Source of the DNA: Chara braunii
Taxonomy: Eukaryota; Streptophyta; Charophyceae; Charales; Characeae
Assembly (NCBI GenBank): GCA_003427395.1
Contig: BFEA01000663.1
Span: 711,320-732,614, forward strand
Reading direction: 5' to 3'
DNA length: 21,295 nucleotides
Under the pieces are notes generated by a model, which saw only the letters and a list, made by a program, of their open reading frames with translations, was not told where the DNA came from and made no database searches. Both the position numbers and the translations under genes were made by a program. The stretch's first letter is position 1, and the number at the start of each line of letters is the position of its first letter. Shown piece after piece: positions 1 through 7,691 of the stretch.

Positions 1-52
1 AAAAAGAAGAAGAAAAAGAAGAAGAGGAAGAAGAAAAAGAAGAAGAAGGACG
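1..52. repeat. AAG-rich purine microsatellite
   Basis: An imperfect run of AAG and AAAAG units covers the first ~50 bases and continues as GGAAGAGGAA-like purine sequence to about 80. It may continue beyond the window edge. It has no coding meaning. Confidence 0.9.
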
Positions 53-177
53 ACCAGAGTTTAAAAAGGAGGAAGAGGAACTTACCAGCAGAAGCCATAT
101 CTTCCTCTTCTCTTCTTCTCGTCAAATGTCGCAAAATATCTTTTCGTTAAATGTCGTCAAATGCCGTCAAATGCCGC

Positions 178-181
<4 letters not shown>

Positions 182-229
<48 letters not shown>

Positions 230-290
230 CCCTCTCTCTCTCTCGGCTACGGTCTCTCTCTCTCTCTCTCTCCCTCTCTCTCTCTCTTGG
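182..290. repeat. Compound CT microsatellite
   Basis: A long CT run (182-226) is followed by two further CT runs. They are separated by near-identical spacers, CGGCTACGGT and TGGTTACGGT, so the spacer itself has been duplicated together with its CT flank. Serine/leucine-only open frames across it are artefacts of the dinucleotide repeat. Confidence 0.93.
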
Positions 291-353
291 TTACGGTCTA
301 CTATCGGCTCGTGCCACTGGCGATGGCAGAGTCTTTACCGCACTCTCCCTCGT

Positions 354-480
354 CCACACATGTAAGCGCACACTCACACACTCTTGTCCGCACACTCTGT
401 CTCACCCAGGCACACGCACACACACACAAAGTCTTGCCTGATCTCTCTCTTCGACACACATGGACACACACAGACAAACA
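354..480. repeat. CA-rich degenerate repeat
   Basis: Scattered CACACA and CACTCACACAC blocks, including a pure CA run near 415-428, form a degenerate CA-rich tract. It lies between the CT microsatellite and the TG-rich minisatellite. No gene is recognisable here. Confidence 0.8.
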
Positions 481-500
481 AACAAAGTCCGTCTCATCTG

Positions 501-598
501 TGTATCTGTGTGTGTGTGTTTCTATGTGTTTCTGTGTGTTTCTGTGTGTTTCTGTGTGTTTCTGTGTGTTTCTGTGTGTGAGAGAGAGAGAGAGAGAC
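501..598. repeat. 10-bp TG-rich minisatellite ending in GA microsatellite
   Basis: The unit TCTGTGTGTT repeats about six times (521-580) after a short TG run, with one variant unit (TCTATGTGTT). The array changes abruptly to a GA run at 580-597. The cysteine/valine-rich frames that cross it are produced by the repeat and are not genes. Confidence 0.92.
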
Positions 599-605
599 AT
601 AAAGA

Positions 606-719
606 GGGCATCGCCACACCACACCCGAAATGTGCAAAATGAGAACGAACTTCCTGCTAGAACATGGCCAGATGCGCCATCCACATTTCTCACATTTCGA
701 AAATGGTGTGGCAATGCCC
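606..719. repeat. Imperfect inverted repeat (foldback)
   Basis: Arms at 606-634 and 691-719 are reverse complements over about 29 bp with roughly five mismatches (GGGCAT.GCCACACCA....CGAAATGTG). The interior is 56 bp. The pair could be the remains of a small foldback or MITE-like element. No clear target duplication is visible. Confidence 0.65.
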
Positions 720-814
720 ACGGACCGCCCACATCGCAAACCGAGCGCCAAACACTCGTGTGCCTACATCTGACCGTATTCTAGCGGAAACTTCGTTCCG
801 ACCCAAAATAATTG

Positions 815-1070
815 CAAAACAAATGTGTCTTTTTTGTCTTTTGTTCTTTCTTTTGTTTTTTTTTTCGGACAGACGCAAAAAAATGCAAATTCACGGAAAA
901 ACAAAAACGGAAAGTCTTTTTTTTTATCGGAAACAAAACGTAAACAAAAGGCAAAAAAAGAAACAAAACAACACGTTAGAAAAAAACAACACGGAAAAAA
1001 AAAACGAAATAAAATGATTTTTTTTTTTTTTAATGCGAAACACAAAAACAAAAAATAAAATAAAAAGGGG
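815..1070. repeat. A/T-rich low-complexity tract
   Basis: Long T runs on the left and A runs on the right (CAAAAACAAAA-type sequence) dominate this stretch. Lysine- or phenylalanine-rich frames on either strand are composition artefacts. The following 1071-1335 is of mixed composition and holds nothing I recognise. Confidence 0.85.
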
Positions 1071-1335
1071 CCGGACACAAACCGACACGGAAATGTTATA
1101 TGAAGGAGTGCGCGTCGAGATATTCATCTGCATCGACGCTCGCCGTGTACCCGGCCCCGTGGCACGCTCTCTCGTTTAGTGGTGCGCTGTGAACAATTCG
1201 GTACGTGCGCCACTCTGCACGCCCACCCACCCTCGATTGGCTTCATGCACCGGTCTGCACCGAAACTTTGACCCGTTTCCGGCACGCAGCGGACCATCGA
1301 ACTCCCCCCCGCGGCCAATGCTTTTTGAGGGGTAG

Positions 1336-1408
1336 GATATATAGATATATGTATATATATATATATATATCTTTATTTATATATGTATGTATATATATAT
1401 ATATATAC
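1336..1408. repeat. TA/TATG microsatellite
   Basis: Two pure TA runs (about 1350-1370 and 1390-1407) are separated by TATG/TTTAT variants. The tract is immediately followed by a GC-rich inverted repeat. Confidence 0.92.
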
Positions 1409-1418
1409 AGCGTAACCG

Positions 1419-1454
1419 GCGTTCGGGGTGGCCCTCACGTCCGAACCCGAACGC
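1419..1454. repeat. GC-rich inverted repeat
   Basis: The 9-bp arms GCGTTCGGG (1419-1427) and CCCGAACGC (1446-1454) are perfect reverse complements with an 18-nt loop. The GGCGTTCGGGG wording recurs, on the opposite strand, in the GC-rich block at 2140-2165. Confidence 0.7.
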
Positions 1455-1482
1455 TGGATCGTATGGGACCTCTTGGGGAAAC

Positions 1483-1690
1483 AAAAACCATCTGAAAACA
1501 ATATATGTTATGAAACCATTCATATTAGTGATACTTGAGTTCATGCCGAACGTTGACATCCAAATTCGGCCGTTCAGGCCGTTCAGGCCGAACGCGAAAA
1601 AAAAAAAAACCATCTGAAAACAATATATGTTATAAAGGAAAACAAATTGAACAAGATTTGCCTGAGCATTACATCCAAATTCCTTACCAA
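1483..1690. repeat. Diverged tandem duplication
   Basis: The 29 bases at 1483-1511 recur without change at 1605-1633 (core CCATCTGAAAACAATATATG). Further in, ACATCCAAATTC occurs at 1556 and again at 1671. Two shared blocks in the same order, with slightly different spacing (122 and 115), indicate an old tandem duplication with indels. The first copy gained a GC-rich patch (CCGTTCAGG twice) and an A run. Confidence 0.7.
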
Positions 1691-1772
1691 AGTTGAAATA
1701 AAAATAAAATATAAAAAATAAATACTAATGATAAAAATAAGAAAACAATAAGAAAATAATTAAATTTAGTGA

Positions 1773-2115
1773 GTGAGCGAGCACGTTTTTGATAGTGTCA
1801 TCTTGGACGATTTTTCATTTTTTTTTTTGGCATAGACAAATGCCCTGAAAATTGAGAGATGTGTACTTCACATAATGCAAAACCCAATAAAAAATTTTCA
1901 AAAAATAATAAAATTGTTTAGACTCTGAAATGAAGTGAAAACAAAAAGTAAAAAGTGAAAAGAACGTGGGCGAGCACGTTTTGACACCGCCATCTTTGGA
2001 GATTTTTAATTCTTACTTGGCTGAGCCAAATGACTTCAAAATTTATATGCGTGTACCTCACGTCATAGAGAACTCACAGTAGAAAATTAATTTTAGGCCC
2101 CAAAATAAATTTTGG
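1773..2115. repeat. Two diverged copies of a ~150-bp AT-rich repeat
   Basis: Copy 1 begins GTGAGCGAGCACGTTTTTGA at 1773 and copy 2 begins GTGGGCGAGCACGTTTTGAC near 1967. Both then read in the same order: a CATCTT-GA-GATTTTT block, a TTGGC..AG.CAAATG block, and a TGTACYTCACRT block. They are about 195 bp apart in the same orientation. No protein is encoded. The family is unknown to me. Confidence 0.72.
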
Positions 2116-2162
2116 CGGGGGTCGAACGCCGTCGGGTTCGGACCCCGTACGGGACCCCGAAC

Positions 2163-2208
2163 GCCCGTACGTACGGAGGTCGGCCCGGGGACCTCCGTAC
2201 ATACGGGC
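2163..2208. repeat. Strong GC-rich hairpin
   Basis: The arms 2163-2181 (GCCCGTACGTACGGAGGTC) and 2190-2208 pair at 18 of 19 positions around an 8-nt GGCCCGGG loop. The block just upstream (about 2130-2160) is itself an imperfect palindrome around CCCGTACGGG. The structure stands out in AT-rich surroundings. Confidence 0.8.
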
Positions 2209-2225
2209 TGGTGATCCTGTACATA

Positions 2226-2262
2226 TATGTGTGTGTGTGTGTGTGTGCGTGTGTATGTATGT
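2226..2262. repeat. GT microsatellite
   Basis: A TG run begins right after the 2163-2208 hairpin and decays into TATG units. Confidence 0.9.
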
Positions 2263-2357
2263 ATATCGTCAAACAAAACTGCACAGTGAACCGTTGGTAG
2301 AGAGGTAGGAGAGGACAACAAACGAGGTATAGTGACAAATTGTTTTCTCGGAGTTTG

Positions 2358-2360
<3 letters not shown>

Positions 2361-2388
<28 letters not shown>

Positions 2389-2389
2389 A
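2361..2389. repeat. TA microsatellite
   Basis: A nearly pure TA dinucleotide run of about 28 bases. It marks the boundary between AT-rich sequence on the left and GC-richer sequence on the right. Confidence 0.92.
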
Positions 2390-2443
2390 GCATCTGGATC
2401 CTGAGAGGACAGCAGTCTACTGAATTCTAACAGTCTGCTTTAC

Positions 2444-2575
2444 CTGGCTCTATACAGCCAGTTGAGGTTGCGTCTAGCCGGGGGTAGCGGCCAGATGCAT
2501 TACCAAGGTCTGGAACTTGGTTCCCCTAGGGGAACATCAAGTTTCTCAGCCCTTGATCTCGTTTGAGATCAAGGG
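2444..2575. other. Cluster of three perfect hairpins/palindromes
   Basis: Three perfect structures follow one another. The first is CTGGCT-loop-AGCCAG at 2444-2461. The second is the 16-bp palindrome GTTCCCCTAGGGGAAC at 2520-2535. The third is an 11-bp stem CCCTTGATCTC (2550-2560) with a GTTT loop and its complement at 2565-2575. No gene is recognisable from 2390 to 2950. Such a cluster would fit a structured leader or an untranslated region of an element, but no partner coding sequence is visible. Confidence 0.65.
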
Positions 2576-2953
2576 TCAGGCCTCACTCCGAGTTTTGGCT
2601 GGGGGCAAAGCAGCTGCCCACAGCCTCGAACCAACTTTAAAACAGTCAGCAGCCAGCCAGCCAGCATTCGTTTGTGGCTGGTGTTGCTAGCATTTCGCTG
2701 GGTGAATGCTGGCTGCTGGAGGAGGAGTTGCTGGTGGAGTGAGAAGGAGCTGAGTGGAGGTTTGCAAGTGAGGGGGGAGGACTGCTGGAGGTGGCCATAA
2801 CTGTGGAACACAGCCATAGCCGCCATCTCAGCGAGGTGAAGAGAGAGAGGGAAGCGCTGGAGGTCTGCAGGGAGCATGAGAGTGAGGGCAGTCATAGCTG
2901 ACGATGCACTTGGTGGAGCGCAGGGAAGGTGTTGTTGCTCGGCACGACAACGG

Positions 2954-3205
2954 CAGCGGTTTTTAGGCGGTAGTGAGGAAGCGCTGCCGAAATTTTAAGG
3001 CGGCAGTATTGAGTTTGGCGGCGGTGACGCGGAAGCACTGCCGATTTTTTTCGCAAGCGGCGGCACTGAGATTTTGGCAATGGCGCGGAAGCACTGCCAA
3101 TTTTTTTTTTGCAGCGGCAACACTGAGATTGGTGGTGACGCGGAAGTGTTGCCAAACTTTTGCGGCAGCGGAGGTGCAGGTGGTGGCACGGGAGCGCTGC
3201 CCGTT
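2954..3205. repeat. ~54-bp GC-rich tandem array with T-rich spacers
   Basis: About five diverged units carry the core GCGGAAGCACTGCC followed by a run of T. The core GGAAG/GGAGC starts at about 2978, 3031, 3088, 3142 and 3191, so spacing is 49-57 bp. Between cores lies a GCGGC..CACTGAG.TT.GG block. Repetitive alanine/proline- or lysine/serine-rich frames on both strands derive from the array. Confidence 0.8.
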
Positions 3206-3935
3206 TTGCCTTGACTGTGAGGGACATTTTGTGGCAACGTGTTTTGGTATTGACGACGACGGAGTGGTGGTGCGGTTGGTGTGACGACGACGCTGATACG
3301 CCGTCAAATTGTTGGAGGTGATTGTGTGCCGAGAAGGTATTGCGACAAGCGATCGTTCTAGGGAGTGGTGTGCATCGCTTTGCGGGCGACTCGTCGTGAC
3401 GATTGTCTTCTCTGGAGTATGATTTATACGGCTTTCTTGAGTGAGTCGTTTGTTATCTTCAGTTCAGCCGCACTCAAGGTCAATTAGTTTGACTCAGACT
3501 CTTCACACCTATGTGAGCCTTCATTTGCTTGACCCTGTTCTTTGAAAGTTCACTGAAGAGGTAGAGAAGCTGTGTTTTGTCTCCATGTGTGAATGGAAGT
3601 CTGACGTGAGTTTGAATTGCATTGTTTTCTTTTAAACTCCTTGTTTGATCCGATTTGCAGATAGGTAGAAGGATGTTTGAAAAAAAAGGAACTTATTCAT
3701 GATAGTGGAAGTGTATGAAAGGGTGGTTGTCTCCTATTTTCTCGCTTGGATGCATGTTGAAGGGAAAGGCAACCTGTAGACGACGAAAAGGAATTTGATC
3801 ACCCAGAGAGGAAGAAATAATTTGGACATAGATTTTTTCCGAGGTTACCCATTCTTTCCCGAATGACCCTCTCTATTTATGCCTGTCTGTATGAATGATT
3901 TTCTCTTCTGATCTCCTTTTTCGTCTAAGTTACCC
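3206..3935. other. Unassigned sequence with one intron-like stretch
   Basis: No gene is recognised. At 3606-3660 there is a short stretch with intron-like ends (GTGAGT at 3606, a pyrimidine-rich middle, TTTGCAG ending at 3660). If real it would be a 55-bp intron in a transcript leading to the frame at 3936. This is only suggestive. Confidence 0.3.
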
Positions 3936-4262
3936 TTGATGTCGGGCGACAAGGAACCATTTTTGCCTGCCGTGGTAGACGTCTTTCCCTTTCCTATGAG
4001 GAATCTGAGGTGGAGGTTCGTTGCCTTAGGGGCTGGCCATGCTATCGACTTGGAGTGCACCGCTTATGCGGGGGGAAATCATGCTGTTGTGGTGGAGCCA
4101 GCTCGACTTCTGAGATTCGAGGTTTGCTCGGGCGAGGACGAGGGGTATCCCAAACCACCTCCTAGGGGAAGGACATGCGCCTACTCACGGAAGGACCTCA
4201 AGTTCTTGGCGGCTCGCGTTAAGGAGAACTGTCATAATTTACCCTTCTCGTGGCCGTCTTAG
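3936..4262 (+). CDS. Unrecognised 108-codon open frame, possibly an exon or relic
   Basis: The frame begins ATGATGTCGGGCGACAAG and ends at a TAG. The translation has a mixed, protein-like composition (MMSGDKEPFLPAVVDV at the start, a RGRTCAYSRKDLKFL segment near the end). It contains no low-complexity run and lies where base composition rises above its surroundings. I see no signal peptide, membrane segment or known motif. It ends about 70 bases before a relic related to RNA polymerase subunit 2, but in a different frame, so the two cannot be joined on this evidence. It may be part of a decayed gene or chance. Function unknown. Confidence 0.3.
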   Translation: MMSGDKEPFLPAVVDVFPFPMRNLRWRFVALGAGHAIDLECTAYAGGNHAVVVEPARLLRFEVCSGEDEGYPKPPPRGRTCAYSRKDLKFLAARVKENCHNLPFSWPS

Positions 4263-4332
4263 GAGCCACATTCGAATGGGGAACTGACGCCACAAAAAGC
4301 CCAGTTCATGTTTTCACCAGCTACAGATGTAG

Positions 4333-4527
4333 TGCGAGTATGCACTACCTTCGCGGATATGTTTGCATCATAAGAAGTGCAACCCTGGGGCAATCAGGCT
4401 AGTTGACAGGAAGATGTGGTTAAAGCATTGCTTTGAATGTTTTTATGTCGAAGGCGGATACTTCATTATTCGTGGAACAGAAAGAGTAATTATTGCCCAG
4501 AAGGACAAAACAACCAACAAAGTTTGA
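4333..4527 (+). pseudogene. Relic of second-largest RNA polymerase subunit (Rpb2 family)
   Basis: After a TAG at 4330-4332 the frame runs 64 codons to a TGA at 4525-4527. Its second half reads ECFYVEGGYFIIRGTERVII followed by AQKDKTTNKV. This matches the conserved family pattern C-x-x-D-x-GGYFIING-x-EKV-x-IAQE of the second-largest subunit of nuclear RNA polymerases and of related large DNA virus enzymes. Conserved GGYFI, the E-[KR]-V step and IAQ are all present. The first half (NPGAIRLVDRKMWLKHC) is only loosely comparable with the family. The fragment covers about 5% of a ~1,150-residue protein. No further family motifs could be read on either side in any frame, so it is a broken fragment and not a working gene. 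Whether its source was a cellular polymerase gene, a retrocopy or an integrated viral copy cannot be decided from this length. Confidence 0.55.
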
Positions 4528-5205
4528 AAATAGATCCTTGACCTTAATGGGGCATCAAGTGTTTCATTTTTCAAGACAGTCGCTGACTGGCATAGTGGTA
4601 GCCAGATTACTTGCAGATGGCGTTCACACCAAAGTTAGAAAAGTAGTGAAGTCATCACTAAAGCAATGACATCCTAGCTCGACTTGGGAATTGAGATTTG
4701 TCTGTGCTTCTTTTCTAGCAGTCACTGGCAGTATGGGGCGGAATGAAAGAACTTGGCAACGCATCTCATCAAATCGAAAAAGTCGTGACAGTCCAGCCGT
4801 CTGACAAGTAGAGTGGAGATACTTTAGTCATACGTCATTTAAGCGTCACATTGTGTATAGGTCATGCTTTGTTCTTTTATCGATAAGTGTTGTTTGAAGC
4901 CGAGTCAACCTTTGTTGTGTGCATTATTGTATTACATATAGGTTGATTCCAGAGGAAAAGTCAACTTACGTTGACCTGAGTCTTCTTTTGATGTTTAACT
5001 TTTGATTGTCTTTGAAAGAAGGGACTATGATTGATCGAGATTTTCTCACGCTTGGAATACGTCGGTCTAATTCCTGGGAGATCAGCGCTCGAAGGACGGA
5101 TGACGTTCATATCCACTTTGGCGTTTAACCATGCGTACCTATGCTACAGCGAACCAGCAAACACCCTCGGTCGGCTTACCTCTGCAATTGCTTTATAAAA
5201 ACCTT
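4528..5205. other. No recognisable gene
   Basis: Mixed-composition sequence without a convincing reading frame. A small perfect hairpin, GTCAAC-TTAC-GTTGAC, lies at 4960-4975. I could not extend the polymerase-like relic into this region. Confidence 0.6.
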
Positions 5206-5209
5206 CGCA

Positions 5210-5505
5210 TGTGGGTCGGTAGCTCGGTGGGGATACGCCCCTAAGGGTGGTGGCAGCCCCTTAGGGAAGGTAAGTTGTGCCCCGCGAGAACCTATCCTGT
5301 CGTAGGGGACTCGGGATGTGCAGCTGGCGCATTTGGCAGGAGCGGCAAAGGGTCGACGAGGGTTACCGTGTTGTCCCCGAGTTGTCTCTAAAAAGTTAAA
5401 AGGTTAAGTTCCTCTCATGTGACCCGGCCGGGAGGGCCCTCGCTCGCGCGGGGGCCGATGCACTCGACAACATAACCGAAACAATAAACAATCATTTAAA
5501 AAATG
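5210..5505 (+). mobile_element. LINE-like 3' fragment, plus-strand copy
   Basis: This GC-rich stretch (GGTAGCTCGGTGGGGATACG at 5218-5237, AGGTAAGTT at 5268-5276) is clearly related to the reverse complement of 13230-13620, so it is a repeat family member. It ends in an AT-rich tail (AATAAACAATCATTT) after a GC-rich block near 5425-5460. That organisation resembles the 3' end of a non-LTR retrotransposon. No reverse transcriptase sequence is present, so the class is inferred from shape only. Confidence 0.5.
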
Positions 5506-5669
5506 TAGTTAAGGTAAGGTCTAGAGAACCGCTCTATCAACGTCTCTCTCTTTCTCTCTCTTTTCCTATCTCTATTATAATACCAATCAACTTCCTTCGC
5601 TGGAATGATACTTTTGCAAAACCTCACGAACATAAACTCCTTGCAACACTTTCCGAATCAACCTTATCT

Positions 5670-5996
5670 TTATCGATTGTAATTGAGATGAATTGCATAA
5701 TTCATATACCTCCAAGGAAAATTGTCAAAAATAGAGTTGTTAACACAACCTGCATCCTCATTAGAAGGGCATAAAATTAATCGAGGCGAGAAATACTCGG
5801 CATCCCCAACGTGGTTTAACATATCGTTAAACGTTAGTGAAATCAACTCATGAATCGATATATTTGTAGAAATTTCACGTGACAATCTGTCTACAACAGA
5901 TTCATTGGGAACAAGAACTGAATGATCATCATTTCCAACACACATAAGAAAACGCGTATACATTTGTGTCATTTCATCATTCCTTAAGATTAAGAT
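5670..5996 (-). pseudogene. Helitron helicase, C-proximal fragment
   Basis: The frame continues from the upstream helicase fragment after the TGA at 5997-5999. It reads through RFLMCVGNDDHSVLVPNES and ISLTFNDMLNHVGDAEYF to RLILCPSNEDAGCVNNSIFD. The last block corresponds to the Pif1/Helitron segment usually written as RAIL-x-P-x-N-x-D-V-x-x-I-N. A frameshift follows near the NFPW residues and the frame stops at 5670. The remaining family motifs (the TAIKSQG-type and VAVSR-type blocks, motifs V-VI) would be expected within about 150 residues further on. There are only about 165 bases before the next element and I cannot read them there. The helicase is therefore truncated at its C-terminus. 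Confidence 0.8.
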
Positions 5997-5999
5997 TCA

Positions 6000-6596
6000 C
6001 ATATTTTTGGTCAGTTCATAAATCTCAAAATTTGTTCACAAATGAGACATTTGCATTGATCCATCAATCTGTTGTGCTCACGATCCGTATTTCACAATGG
6101 GCAAAACTTGCATAAAATCCCCATCAAAAAGTATAACTTTCCCACGAAATGGATCGTTATTGTTACAAAGGTCCTGAAGCGTAATGTCAAGATTTTCTAA
6201 GTGGAACTTGTTACTTATAGGAGCATCATCCCAAACAATCAAGTCGGCACGACGGAGAAGTTCTTCAACATCACTTTGTTTCGAAATGAAAAAGGAACAC
6301 GTGTTATCATATTTCAAAAGTGCGTGAAATCGTGAAAGAAACGTTCGACCCGTGTCAAAAGAATTGTGGTTATGCCAGTCGCCTCCACGAGCAGTCCAGT
6401 CACTGAACAGGACGTGATGCTCACCATTATCGTCTAAAAAAAAATAAAAATTATGTTCCAACCGATGCATCGACAAAAGCACTTCACAATCTTTTCTTTT
6501 GCACAGTCCGAAGAACTGTTGCCACCAACACTCGTTGACGTGACCGAAGACGTTGAAAATTAAAGTCATATCCACGTTGCATCGCAATCGGATCAT
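6000..6596 (-). pseudogene. Helitron Pif1-like helicase core, Walker A lost
   Basis: A 172-codon frame (6078-6596) contains FFISKQSDVEELLRRADLI, then VWDDAPISNKFHLENLD, then FRGKVILFDGDFMQVLPIV. These are helicase motif II (usually WDEAP, here WDDAP, a conservative E-to-D change in the Walker B acid pair) and the GDF-x-QVLP motif III of Pif1-type Helitron helicases. After the TGA at 6078-6080 the same frame continues through two more TGA codons (6036-6038 and 5997-5999). That tail includes YELTKNM, which fits the LT-x-NMR block. The first and last of these TGA codons replace an expected arginine. Upstream of the GGRTAHSRF-like block (here DTGRTFLSRF) the expected GPGGTGKT Walker A loop is not readable in any frame, only a GGN-S-S-S remnant. 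It cannot hydrolyse ATP as it stands. Confidence 0.88.
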
Positions 6597-6755
6597 ACCA
6601 TAACTCCTCGTTTATAACCGAAGATAATGTTTTGTTCTCGTAATGTTTTGTTATGTTGTCAACAATTGTTTGTCCATTGGGTGTTGGATGATAAAGGCAG
6701 AAGTAACAGATGTTTTTTCATACTTTTGCGAAATACGATCAAGATGGAACAACAA

Positions 6756-7135
6756 TTACGATTGTAAAATGTTTAGGTGAATGAATTCATAGCCTGCGTG
6801 ATGGTGAAAATCGTCACGCATCTTATCCCCACGACGTTTAAAGAAACGGACCGGATCGTTTACTAGATCAAATGTGACTACCGTAACAAATATTTTAAAA
6901 ACTTCTTCGGTATATAATGTGCTACGACTGTGTCTATGCATTGATTGTATACATCGTCCGTTTTCAAGAAACTAAGCTGAAGACACACCGATCAAAATGA
7001 ATCGTATTCGATTTCATCCACGATACGAATTTCGGCAAAAAGGTTCAACCCACGATACTGTTCATGGGTTAGTAACACAGGCAAATAGAAGCATTAGCCT
7101 TCGTGATCCTCATGTGATACAACAAAGATATCTTT
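6756..7135 (-). pseudogene. Helitron region between Rep and helicase
   Basis: Two frames together cover the conserved stretch that joins Rep to the helicase. From 7132 downwards one frame gives CFYLPVLLTHEQYRGLNL, then AEIRIVDEIEYDSF, then SVCLQLSFLKTDD. This corresponds to the family pattern FYLRMLL-x-x-x-x-G-x-x-x-F-x-x-I-R-T-V-(D/N)-G with A-C-x-x-L-G-L-L-x-D-D after it. It is broken by a TAA at 7094-7096 and a TGA at 6992-6994. After a frameshift the frame 6756-6941 supplies FDLVNDPVRFFKRRGDKM followed by RDDF, matching F-x-x-x-x-D-P-x-x-L-F-x-x-x-x-x-x-M-x-D-D. The region is a clear Helitron match and clearly non-functional. Confidence 0.8.
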
Positions 7136-7390
7136 TCGAATGGATCACTGCGAAGATCGCACTTTCTTTGTTTTTACTTTTTATGTTTGTTGGCTCACAC
7201 AAGAGTATTAACAATCTTTTGATACAAAGGTTCCTCTTTGGGAACACATTCATTTAGAGAATTGTGTTTAGATCCATGTTGTTAATTTTATTTTTGGGGG
7301 ACCATTTAAAATAACGTCATGCTTAGTGATAGGTTTAAATTGTACTTCTTGCATGTTTTCAACTTGCGTGGGCGATTTTTCGACCGATGG

Positions 7391-7690
7391 TTATTGTTCG
7401 GCAAGCTTGAACTCCAATAGACGTCGGCATGCCTCACATGCACTTATAAAGTGCATATCTTGATAGAACTTGACTTCATCGATGGGTGCACTATTATCTT
7501 TTTCGCAAACCATAACACGATCACAATCTTTATACACGAACTTGCACGTCCTGGTGTAAGCATAATATTTCACATTTAAGTGGTGATTAAACGTCATTAG
7601 CAAGTACATGTTATACAAAATCACAGACGCATTATCGTGAGCGACACCATTTTGAACAATTGTCGAGCCACCGTTAGGTGGTTTCCTTTT
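7391..7690 (-). pseudogene. Helitron region just C-terminal of the HUH domain
   Basis: Read from 7690 downwards, one frame gives YRKRKPPNGGSTIVQNGV, then ILYNMYLLMTFNHHLNV, then KFVYKDCDRVMV and finally ISACEACRRLLEFKLAEQ. These match the Helitron blocks YRRR..G.T.V..G...DN....YN.YLL...-H-x-N-V, the KYLYKY..-K-G-x-D-R block and the highly conserved ACEA-x-W-R-x-x-E-F (W is R here). The frame differs from that of the HUH block, so at least one indel lies near 7690. Just before this block the HUH frame ends in QTNVTIV at a TAG. Confidence 0.85.
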
Positions 7691-7691
7691 C

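Noticed and set aside
126-784. Open frames up to 207 codons across the CT, CA and TG repeats
   Set aside because: Their translations are serine/leucine, threonine/histidine or cysteine/valine repeats made by simple DNA repeats.
764-1133. Frames rich in phenylalanine or lysine on both strands
   Set aside because: They come from A/T runs and show no protein-like complexity.
1483-1633. A 29-bp direct repeat flanking an A-tailed segment, at first taken as a target-site duplication of a small retroposon
   Set aside because: A second shared block (ACATCCAAATTC) lies downstream in both copies, so a diverged tandem duplication explains it better.
2963-3307. Overlapping frames of 80-114 codons on both strands
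   Set aside because: They are produced by the ~54-bp tandem array and overlap in several frames.
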